A DNA stretch of 12,703 bases, from the NCBI GenBank assembly GCA_021029095.1, contig JAJOHG010000591.1:1-12703 (forward strand), written 5' to 3'. The stretch is from Phellopilus nigrolimitatus (Eukaryota; Basidiomycota; Agaricomycetes; Hymenochaetales; Hymenochaetaceae). Shown here piece after piece: positions 1 to 7,522 of the stretch. Position numbers and translations under genes: made by a program. A model generated the notes under the pieces. That model did not search any database, was not told the origin of the DNA, and worked only from the letters and a program-made list of their open reading frames with translations. Every line of letters begins with the position of its first letter. The first letter of the stretch is position 1.

Positions 1-64
1 TTCTGGCCCTTTAGTCCTATCGCTCTTTTTCGTTTCCGTGTCTCTGTATGCCATATCTACAGTA

Positions 65-87
65 CAGTCAAACCTCTCGTTAAGCAT
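65..87 (+). repeat. Left terminal inverted repeat of the MITE
   Basis: This 23-bp repeat starts CAGTCAAACCTCTCGTTAAG and is the exact reverse complement of 548-570. Beyond it the two arms diverge, although both go on to carry TTAAGCAT copies and a shared GTCCACCGA block (about 131-139 and 534-542, in the same orientation). Confidence 0.92.
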
Positions 88-234
88 CCTTGTAATTAAG
101 CATTACTTGTTGTTAAGCATCGAAATTTGGGTCCACCGACTTGGTAGATACGAAAATAAGGGTCCATTAAGCATAATTCTAGCTAAGCATTAAGCATAAG
201 GGTTGTTAGAAAAAGTTATTGGGAATATGCTTAA
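80..234. repeat. Subterminal TTAAGCAT repeat array in the MITE
   Basis: TTAAGCAT occurs at 80-87, 96-103, 113-120, 167-174 and 190-197. A CTAAGCAT variant lies at 183-190, and an inverted copy (ATGCTTAA) at 227-234. The first three are spaced 16-17 bp apart. On the right side, copies lie at about 500-506 (TAAGCAT) and 516-523, again 16 bp apart, plus the inverted copy inside the right terminal repeat. Such arrays often bind transposase; that role is inferred here. The block around 225-243 is also a near copy of the inverted terminal sequence, so the left arm could fold on itself. Confidence 0.75.
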
Positions 235-547
235 TGAGAGGTACCCAAATAGGCTCAAATATTTGACGGAATTGGAAAATTCATGTGTTTGGCGAGCTCA
301 TTGGCCAAGTTACAGCCACAATTATTCAAGTCACACCCCTAAAGTAGTTCTCATTTAATTTTCAGTCTTATAACGAGTGCCAGAGTCCGAGCCCAAGCTA
401 CTTTCATTACTTCATTAGCTGTGATAAATGTGCTTATCCGGTACTTATATCATTTTGGGCAAGAAGTAGTTCATTATGTAATATATGCAAAGCCGGCGAT
501 AAGCATAACCCTTCGTTAAGCATTACCCGAGGTGTCCACCGAGAGTT

Positions 548-570
548 ATGCTTAACGAGAGGTTTGACTG
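548..570 (-). repeat. Right terminal inverted repeat of the MITE
   Basis: Exact 23-bp reverse complement of the left end, finishing in GGTTTGACTG and followed directly by the second TA of the target-site duplication at 571-572. Confidence 0.92.
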
Positions 571-572
571 TA

Positions 573-888
573 CCTGCCACAGTTGACAAGTCCAATCTGC
601 TGTTTGACTTTCGGAAGCAAATTAGTCAAATTACATCATCAGAATAAAAGGCGCGTGAAGCGGACGTTGAAAATTCAGCCACAATTCCTTTTTAATGGTT
701 TGGATGAAAGAACCAACGCCAATACCTCACTTGGTTCCCAGCCACCATCGTCCGTTGTTGAGTTCCCCCCAGCACCTCCACTCACACTGTACTTCTCCTA
801 TTTGCATTCCAAAGTTCTTCAGCACTTCGTAAGTCCTCGTGGCTCATGAACTTGACCCTTCATTCGAACTCACTTCTCGTCGCGGTCA
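573..888. other. Spacer between MITE and first gene (putative promoter/5' UTR)
   Basis: No convincing gene is seen. An open frame at 583-849 starts with TTG, has no recognisable domain and is probably chance. The last ~50 bp are pyrimidine-rich (CTTCATTCGAACTCACTTCTC), as is common just upstream of fungal start codons, so this stretch likely holds the promoter and leader of the gene starting at 889. Confidence 0.4.
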
Positions 889-1673
889 ATGACAGAGAAT
901 CAAAGCGAAATGGTTAAAAACACGTGGTTCGCTCCCCTCACCCTTCCACAGATACCTCAGCCTGGTGGATTGGGATTATACCAATTTACGGGTCTCCTTA
1001 CTCCGCCCCCAACTCCTCCTCCGACTCCTCCCCAGTCTCCCCAGCTTACAGGCCTGGGATTCTTCGATGAGGCTCTGTCCTTTGCTCCAGTTTCTCCACA
1101 GGCAGGGGGCTTGGGACTTTTCGAGGCCTCAGTGCCAACATTTCCCCAGCTTTGGGAATTAGAACTTGGGTCTCCGACCCAAGACAATGTGCGTGCATCT
1201 ATTGGTGACATCACCGACCTGAAGCTGACCTTAGGTCCGTGTAGGTCGAAGATCATCAACCAATAGAAGCTGCGGCTTCCCTTGCTCCCGAGGCGGTCTC
1301 CTTCGAAGCGGATCTCATCGCGGCGCCTCCAAGTGCATGTGCCGTCCAATTGACTGTATACAGAGCGAAGGCAATGCTAGAGCTCCCGGACGTCTCTCTT
1401 GACGTCCCTGCTCCCGATGCCTCTTCCGTGACGGCTGCTGTCGCCGCGCCTACAAGCGCATACGCTAATCAACTTCCGATCTTTAGGCAGGAGACGATGT
1501 TGCCGCTGCCCTACCTCTCGCCTGAGGAAAGGGGCCCCGAGACTCACCTTGCGCAAGGCGGACTGACGTATCAGCCGTTGATACTTCTCGCCGGGGAGGA
1601 GGGCGTGGAGAAGTACTACGACCCTGATGGTGATTTGTTGGACGGACCCGGGGACATGTACCATTGGGTCTGA
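889..1673 (+). CDS. Unrecognised two-exon protein with PQxGGLGL motifs (small paralog)
   Basis: I do not recognise this protein. The model is exon 1 889-1188, a 56-nt intron 1189-1244 (GTGCGT donor, CTGAC branch-like site, GTGTAG acceptor) and exon 2 1245-1673, giving 242 aa. Exon 1 carries three spaced copies of a PQ-x-x-GLG-(L/F)-(Y/F) motif (residues 23-31, 51-59, 70-78) around a proline-rich stretch (39-51). Exon 2 is Ala/Pro/Glu-rich and ends DMYHWV. Without splicing, exon 1 would end in TAG at 1264-1266. The frame opening immediately after the acceptor, and the matching intron in the gene at 2942-5457, support splicing. No signal peptide or membrane segment is evident. The start could instead be the in-frame ATG at 910, which has a better context. 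It may be a shortened duplicate of the larger paralog. Confidence 0.6.
1189..1244 (+). other. Phase-0 intron of the small paralog, conserved with the large paralog
   Basis: This 56-nt intron starts GTGCGTGCAT, has CTGAC about 20 nt before its end, and finishes GTGTAG. It aligns without gaps to the 56-nt intron at 5036-5091 on the other strand, with 42 identical positions by hand count. Both are phase 0. The intron frame happens to be open and encodes DLKLTL. Confidence 0.7.
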
Positions 1674-2941
1674 GTTGAATGATTAGTGTCCTCGCTTTTA
1701 CGAAACGCACCTGTATTTCTAATCATTTCTCAATCTATGTGCTTCCATCCCCTACCTCATAGACTTGTTGAGTGTAATATCCATCCATTCCTCCCCCGTC
1801 GCCTTTATCATCCAGTCCTGCTTGCCTCTCGACTCGTATTCACATCTTATAGCCGTCGGTGGGATCGGATGCTTTAAAATGCAGGAGGACTGAGGGATTG
1901 AGGAAGAGGCGTGATACACGGAAGCCAGGCGTTCCACATCTATAAGTACCCCCTTAGTATTTCTTCCATCTATTTCCCCATTCCCCGTCGTGCATCGTGT
2001 GGCCAGTACGGACTGCTGGATTGCTTGTTTCGGCCAAGATTTTTGTCTTCCAGCCACAATCGCACTGCCTCATCGCATCCATCTGATCTCTACGGTTGCC
2101 TCAACCATCTGGCTCCTCTTTTGTTTTCCTCGTACCCGGTACATATTATGAGCATATATAATACTTTTCTGAGACAAACATGCATTGATGTACCTTTCCT
2201 GATTTCCGACTCCGTATTAGTATTTGTGAATAGAGTGAGCGGCAGAGGAATTGCAATTGCAACAGCAAGAAACAGTTGGATGTGTATAACAAAGCAAAGT
2301 CTGAGCTAGGCCAATCCGGACACATTCCTGGACAAGTTTGGTCCAACAAGGGGATACGGTATTGGCGCTTCGGACACAAGACTGTGTATGTCGTGTACGT
2401 TTAGGACATGTCGTGTTTTCGTCACGCCGGCACGGCCTGAGCCCACGTGACGCGCTTTGTCCTTTGCCCGAAGTCTGCGGCCATCGCGTTATTTTCTCTG
2501 CTCGTCGTCAATCCCCCGTCCCCGAGTCTATTCAAAACAGTACAGAGTAAAGAGGAAAGATACATCAGCGCGGCGTCTAAATTAAGTACAGGCTGCAGGA
2601 CAAGAAAAGCAAGATCGATGAGCAGAAAATGACGGAGAAAAAAAATGGCGAGTCAGATTAAGTATAGTACAGAATTCATCCAGAGAAAAAGAAGACAATC
2701 AGGAAACAATCAGAAATCGGGGTATGTAGATGAAAAGTTCTTGACGTGGCGTCGATGGCTCGACGTGTGATAAAGGCCGATAGAGGAGAGAGAGAGAGAA
2801 AGAGAGAGAGAAGAAAGGGTATAGAAAAGGTATAGAAAGACAGAAAAATACCCGAAGGATATGGTGAGAGGTATAAGTAGTGTAGGGCACCTGGCCCTTT
2901 GGTATATGATACACTTTCTCGGATGAGCGCCTTATGGTGGC
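1674..2941. other. Gene-poor spacer between two convergent genes
   Basis: This 1,268-bp stretch between two stop codons holds only short open frames without domain character (for example 1911-2309 on + and 1752-2057 on -). A GA-rich simple repeat lies at 2783-2818, and a CACGTG palindrome at 2444-2449 sits in a GC-rich patch. I see no tRNA-like box B, rRNA or transposon ends. It probably contains both 3' UTRs and degraded sequence. Confidence 0.45.
2783..2818. repeat. GA-rich simple repeat
   Basis: An almost pure (GA)n tract of about 36 bp, interrupted by AAA, lies 124-159 bp downstream of the stop codon of the convergent minus-strand gene. It is an ordinary microsatellite, possibly within that gene's 3' UTR. 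Confidence 0.8.
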
Positions 2942-5457
2942 TTACGCACTCACGAGACGGAAGCAGGGGAACCCGTCAATGATCGCCGATCCGATCCCAC
3001 CCCCGTGGACCTTGTATGCATTCCCCAGCTTGTCGGTCGTCCAAGGCTGGCGGATAGTGACCACCGGCATGTCCACGTTGTTGACGTTTGCGCCGGGGAA
3101 AGTCGCGCCTCGGCCCTGACACCAGTACTCCGGATGCATGACGAAGTAGCAGAACTCTTTGCCGTCTAGCTCCATGACGCCCACCTGCTGCTGGCGCTTG
3201 AGCGGGATCCTCTCAAGGGGAGCGGGGTCCTGCGTCAAAGGCTCCTGCATCGAGGGCGCTTGCGTCGAGGGCGCTTGCGTCGAAGGCGCCTGCATCGAGG
3301 GCGCTTGCGTCGAGGGCGCTTGCGTCGAAGGCGCCTGCGTCGAGAGCGCTTGCGCTGAAGGCGCCTGCAACAACGGTGCTTGCGTCGATGGCGCTTGTAT
3401 CGAAGGCACAGGGGTGACGGGACCAGGAGCGGGGACGGCAGTGTCACCCTGGCCTCTGCGCTTTTTCGACGGCGTCTCTGGATTTGAATCGGGAGAGTCG
3501 TCGCGAGCGCGCTTCTGGCCCTGCGAAGGGCTTGGAGCCGTGCTAGACTTGTTGCACGGTCCCTCCGAATCCAGCTTGCGCTGTACGCGAGAAGCACAAG
3601 GAGACTCGCTGACAGATTTCGAGGACAGGCTTGTGCGCGCCCTGGTCCGGCTAGAAGGACCATCGTCTTGCGCCTCATGCAAGGAGGACCGCTGGGACTC
3701 GTTATCAGAATTCGAGGATTGGCTTGTGCGCGCCCGGGTGCGACGAGAAGGACCATCGCTCTGTGTCTCGTGCGAGGAGGACAGCTGGGACTTGTTAACA
3801 GATAGGCTTGTGCGCGCTCTGGTCCGGCGGGATGGACCATCGTTCTGCGTCTCATTCGAGTCGGACCGCTGACGCTTCTTGCCCTTGCTCTCAGCCGAGA
3901 GCCTGCGACCTCGGACATCTGGAGAGGACGGCCTAGAAATGACTGCGGACTCAGCTGACGCACTTGCAGACTTAGCAACGGCAGCGGGTTCGGAGGCGAT
4001 CTCAGGAACAGTGGCAGGAGCAGAGGGAGCCAGAGAAACGAGCGAAGAGGTGGGGAGGGGCTGCTCGATGTTTGAACTAAAGGTAGGAATCTGTTCAGGC
4101 TGAAGCTCGGAGTGAAACGTCTCCCAATAGTCGTCGCCGGTGAACCTGGCGGGCCGGAAAGCGTCGGGCGGGATGTAGGTTATGTCGCGCTCGTTTCGCA
4201 TCTGTATTACTCTGCGGTCACTGAGGCCCAGATGTCTAAGACCGTACTTGCCGCGCGTATTACCTCGTTCTTGAACCCACGTGGAGTGCATCGACACGAG
4301 CGATAGGTATGGAAGGCGATAGCTGCCACGTCCGTAACCTCCGCAGTCATATGACCGGGTCTTTTCCGCAATCTCGATATAACAACTGATCTGCCTCTCT
4401 GTCGGAGGGGTCACGTTGCTCGCAATCGTCCACTGCGCACGTCTTGGGAGTATCGTTCCATCTGACATCGGTGTCTGATCGGCGCGCTTCGTCCTCCGGT
4501 ACACGCCATGGCCGAGCATCTCGCTCCCTATTATAAAATCATCGAAGTCGGACTCACGAAGCCAGCCGATGGTGCAGAGGCGGTCAACGCTCTCTGGGCT
4601 GAGCCGCCTGCTCGGAAGGTCGAAACGTCCTTGTGTCACAGACCAGCGCAGGTATTTAAAGTCGAGCATCATCTTAACCGCAGGGAAGATCTCCGGGGCA
4701 CGAGAGGCGTGGTTGGCAGGTGCGTCGGACACATAGTCACGGATCTTAACGCCTTGCGCCTTGGCGACGGACATGGCATTTGCATTGCCGCATTTGATAT
4801 CCTGGCTCTTTGTGGGGGTCTCACTCTCCATGCCTAGAACTGTGTCCATTATGTAGTCGAGCTCGCTCAAATCGGTGGAGTACGGCCGAAACTCGAATCG
4901 CAAGTGATCATTTTCGTGCTTCTCTTTCTTGGACTTCTCTTTCTTGGGCTTCTCTTTCTTGGGCTTCTTTTTCTTGTCGGGTGGGGGTGTCGCATTGGAG
5001 GAAGAGGTAGTGGTGGCTTCTAATGGACCGCAGAGCTATATGGACTTAAAGTCAACTTCAGGTCGTAGGTGCCATCATTAAATGCACATACCTGAATTTC
5101 ATACATCACCTCTGTCACATCGAAGAAAGTCGACGGAGAACCACATCCCAAAGCATCCATGCTGCTGGTGCCTTCAAAGGTTTTCGCAGACTCATGGAGT
5201 CCCAAGCCTCCAGACTGTGGATGTGTCGGAAGAGCGATGGGCGGTACAGGCTGGGTCAGTTCGGAGGCTCGGGGACGTGGAGAGGTCTGGAGGACAGGAG
5301 GCGCGAAAGGAGCGCCGTTGCGGCTGTTGTGGCTGTTGTGGACCACATGGTTAGGTGGCTGGATGCCTTGTTCGCCATGGTGCGCTGCAATGGCAGACGG
5401 CACGCGATTGGCACGGCGGAAGATACGGGTGATAGAGTTTTTCTCTAGCCAGCCCAT
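2942..5457 (-). CDS. Unrecognised 819-aa repeat-rich, probably nuclear protein (large paralog)
   Basis: I do not recognise this protein. The model is exon 1 5457-5092 (122 aa), a 56-nt intron 5091-5036 (GTATGT donor, TTGAC branch-like site, ATATAG acceptor) and exon 2 5035-2942. The start ATG at 5457 has A at -3 and G at +4. In order: a PQSGGLGL motif (80-87); a lysine block of KKEK-type repeats (about 143-161); a possibly globular region (about 165-440); a Ser/Pro/Ala-rich stretch; three degenerate 28-31-aa repeats centred on GPSRRTRARTS (starting 522, 550, 581); a basic SKKRR stretch (645-649); twelve APSTQ-like pentapeptides (665-724); and a compact Cys/Trp/Gly-containing tail. Basic clusters suggest nuclear localisation and perhaps nucleic-acid binding, but this is inference. 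The long frame at 4903-2942 alone would start at a TTG; splicing to the upstream exon explains it. Confidence 0.68.
3230..3409 (-). repeat. 15-bp coding minisatellite (APSTQ pentapeptide repeat)
   Basis: Twelve in-frame 15-bp units encode pentapeptides from VPSIQ to EPLTQ, mostly APSTQ or APSMQ. On the plus strand the unit reads roughly TGCGTCGAGGGCGCT. The unit is a multiple of three, so copy-number change keeps the frame. The same repeat also opens long antisense frames over 3159-3978, which I do not regard as genes. Confidence 0.9.
3590..3870 (-). repeat. Degenerate ~84-93-bp coding repeats (GPSRRTRARTS)
   Basis: Within the 819-aa protein, three copies of a unit of the form (S/L)HE(T/A)Q-x-DGPS-(R/S)RTRARTS-x-S recur at 28- and 31-residue spacing. 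The nucleotide copies remain visibly similar, for example around CTTGTGCGCGC and GGACCATCG on the plus strand. The Arg/Thr/Ser-rich core is basic and low in complexity. Confidence 0.75.
5036..5091 (-). other. Phase-0 intron of the large paralog, conserved with the small paralog
   Basis: This 56-nt intron reads GTATGTGCAT at its start, has TTGAC about 20 nt from the end, and finishes ATATAG. It has the same length, phase and host position (just after the GSP-containing end of exon 1) as the intron at 1189-1244. Reading through it would add DLKLTL and stop at a TAG 12 nt past the acceptor. Confidence 0.72.
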
Positions 5458-6093
5458 CTTTGAGAGTCTATCGTTAGATGGTGAGCAAACGGGCCCGAGT
5501 AAAATGCAAAGACTGAACGTATATGCTTACAAGGCTTGTAGTTATGGGGAATGAAGCTTGTGAGGCAAGTTCTGGGAGATATGCAAGTAGGAAAGCTAAG
5601 ATGAGAGAAGCTGAGCTGGAAGGGTGTGAGGAGCGGTTGCGGGACGATGGTAGTTGAGAGCAAGTTGGTGGCACAGTGGGCTACAAAAGACGCGTCCATT
5701 TATGCCTCGGAATGTGGCCGCGTCCATTACTAAGCAATCATGGCCAGTTCACGTGCTACGCGTCCCGACATTGTATTCTGCTTATGGTAAGTCATTAATC
5801 CTTATGAAGACATTTCGGGCCCTGCTTGCTTTTGTAGTATGTTTTGTACTGGCCCGTTGCTTTGAATGCATATGCATCGCAATATTTTATCCTATCTTAC
5901 ATGCTGCTGAAGTGTTTTTTTTGTTCTCAAACATAGTGTCGGTTGGTTTCTCAAATGAATTCTGATAAAACAAGAGCCTACCTTCCTTTTCAGGATGCAT
6001 CACGTGGGTGGAGTTCTCTCCCTGGAAACTTACCCAATCCGAAAGCATTCCTTGCTGCTAACTCGCTGCTAAACCACGCATATTCTCTCATAA
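5458..6093. promoter_or_regulatory. Divergent promoter between the large paralog and the Nop15-like gene
   Basis: This 636-bp stretch separates divergently transcribed start codons and holds no credible gene. CACGTG palindromes, which in fungi often bind bHLH factors of the Cbf1 type, lie at 5750-5755 and 6001-6006, the latter about 90 bp before the Nop15-like ATG. A 12-bp palindrome ATGCATATGCAT lies at 5866-5877. CGCGTCCATT occurs twice in direct orientation (5691-5700 and 5719-5728). Functions of these sites are not shown by sequence alone. Confidence 0.45.
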
Positions 6094-7342
6094 ATGCCTG
6101 CTGCCACTCGTATGGCCTCGAAAAAGGGTGGGACTCAATCTCCGCTAACGGCTTTGAAGCAAAAAAGCATACTCAAAAATGTCAAGAAGCCCGCCGAATT
6201 GGACGTCGAGGATGAGAATGAGTTGAAGGAAGAAAAGATGGGGCGGAAGGTGAAAACGGCGAAAGGAAAAGAGAAGGAGAAAAGAGATGAGGTGTCGGTG
6301 AAGAAAAAAACGAAGGACGCTGAAGTGAAAGAAACGGAGTCCACGAAAAAAGACAAGGCTGCGAAGAGCAAGGCTACAACCAAGCCGAAGTCAAAAAAAT
6401 TGCCGACGCCGGAGTCGTCTGACGAGGAGGAACAAGCGAAGCCGCTGTCAGACAAAGCCGAAGAGGACGCAGAGAAGAGCGGTTCAGAGGACGAGGTCCT
6501 GCTGCATGGGTTCTCATCTGAGTCCGACTCTTCTGACGAGGATGAAGATTTGGACGGCGCCGCCGTAGACGTTGGGAAGCTCCCAACGATCGCGAAGGAT
6601 GATGCGACTGTCAAACGCAAGCTGGAAAAGGCGAAGAAGCAGGCTGTAAGTCTTAATTATGCCTTGGTCATTTGTTCCCGAGTGAGGGATACTGAGCGAC
6701 CTGTCTTTTCCCATTCTTATGTTGCAGGTGGAAGACCGAGGAGTGCTCTACTTAGCACGCATACCTCATGGATTTTACGAAGACCAGATGAAGGCGTACT
6801 TCTCGCAGTTCGGAGACGTCAGTCGCCTACGACTTTCACGAAACAAAAAAGTTTATCCATATTTTCTCTTCATGCTTTCTCCCGCAAATTCTTATACCTA
6901 ATTGCCCTGCAGACTGGGCGATCGAAGCACTATGCTTTCATAGAGTTCACATCCTCTGCTGTCGCCGAAATTGTCGCGGAAACGATGGACAACTACCTTC
7001 TTATGGGGCACATCCTCCGCTGTAAGATAATTCCCAAAGAGGAGGTGCATCCAGAGCTTTGGGTCGGTGCGAACAGGAAGTTCCGACGGGTGCCTGTGGA
7101 CAGGATAGCCCGGCAGCAACAGAACAAGGTGTGTGACCGCATTGCTTGGGCTTAGAAGAAGTGGTCAAAGCTGATATGTGCTGCAATAGGCGAGGACGGA
7201 CGAGGAGAAGGAGAAGGTCGAGAAGCGGTTACTCAAACGCCAGAAGCAGAAAAAGCGCAAGTTGCAGGCAGCTGGGATCGACTATGATTTTGGATCGGTC
7301 GCCTATGAAAAGACAGCGAAAAAAGCAAAACAAAGTGTATAG
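6094..7342 (+). CDS. NOP15: Nop15/NIFK-like nucleolar RRM protein (60S ribosome biogenesis)
   Basis: Four exons, 6094-6645, 6728-6850, 6913-7128 and 7190-7342, joined at phase-0 GT-AG introns of 82, 62 and 61 nt, give 347 aa. One RRM spans about residues 189-265, with RNP2 VLYLARI (190-196) and RNP1 KHYAFIEF (230-237). Phrases such as [26 protein letters not shown] and [15 protein letters not shown] are typical of the Nop15/NIFK family, which acts in nucleolar pre-60S assembly and pre-rRNA processing. The C-terminus is a Lys-rich helix. The ~184-residue N-terminus is low-complexity, alternating Lys-rich and acidic SSDEEE or SDSSDEDED tracts that look like CK2 sites, and makes the protein longer than yeast Nop15. 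The in-frame ATG at 6112 (MASKKGG) is an alternative start. Confidence 0.92.
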
Positions 7343-7522
7343 GACATGGTTTATATCGTCCCTTGATCTTTGTAGATATATGTAAATCATTTTTTGCCTG
7401 ACAGTTCGTGCGACTCAAAGTGTCATTAAGAATAGTGAAATTAATATCGAGTATATCAAGAGGTCTATGCGTATGTGAAGGAAATAAAAGCCCTAGGGAA
7501 GGAAAACGGGTCTCGACAGAAT
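7343..7522. terminator. Shared 3' region of two convergent genes, with AATAAA
   Basis: Only 180 bp separate the Nop15-like stop from the Sec14-like stop on the other strand. A canonical AATAAA lies at 7483-7488 in the plus direction, about 140 bp after the Nop15-like stop and only 35 bp from the opposing coding sequence. The two 3' UTRs therefore probably overlap. Confidence 0.5.

Larger units (their letters stand above)
65..570. mobile_element. Non-autonomous pogo/Tigger-like (Tc1/mariner superfamily) MITE
   Basis: A 506-bp element begins with CAGTCAAACC and ends with GGTTTGACTG. It is bounded by perfect 23-bp terminal inverted repeats and flanked on both sides by TA (63-64 and 571-572), the target duplication typical of Tc1/mariner elements. 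The CAGT ends and the CAAACCTC start resemble pogo/Tigger-type termini; this family comparison is from general knowledge. The inside holds no credible ORF, so it must be mobilised by a transposase encoded elsewhere. TTAAGCAT octamers and close variants are repeated through both ends. The terminal repeats are identical, which suggests fairly recent insertion. It lies about 320 bp upstream of the first gene's start codon, so it could influence that promoter. Confidence 0.88.

Noticed and set aside
583..849. 88-aa open frame right of the MITE
   Set aside because: It starts with TTG, has no motif, and overlaps the expected promoter and leader of the next gene.
1200..1266. Shared C-terminal DLKLTL peptide taken as a conserved protein domain of two short proteins
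   Set aside because: In both genes it is encoded by the 3' part of a canonical GT-AG intron (branch site and TAG acceptor). Splicing replaces it with a long open downstream frame.
1752..2379. Short open frames on both strands in the spacer after the first gene
   Set aside because: Low-quality composition, mutual overlap and no domain or splice-linked continuation; consistent with chance.
3159..3978. Long overlapping frames over the repeat region on the plus strand (237 aa) and in another minus frame (247 aa)
   Set aside because: They are alternative-frame readings of the 15-bp and ~90-bp coding repeats of the 819-aa protein, composed of monotonous Gly/Ala/Cys/Glu or Arg-rich sequence.
5445..5699. 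Minus-strand frames just upstream of the large orphan as extra N-terminal exons
   Set aside because: No supported splice junction joins them to the ATG at 5457, which has a good context; they likely lie in the 5' UTR or promoter.
6135..6620. 161-aa antisense frame over the Nop15-like first exon
   Set aside because: A Ser/Phe-rich mirror of the Lys/Glu/Ser low-complexity coding strand; no independent support.
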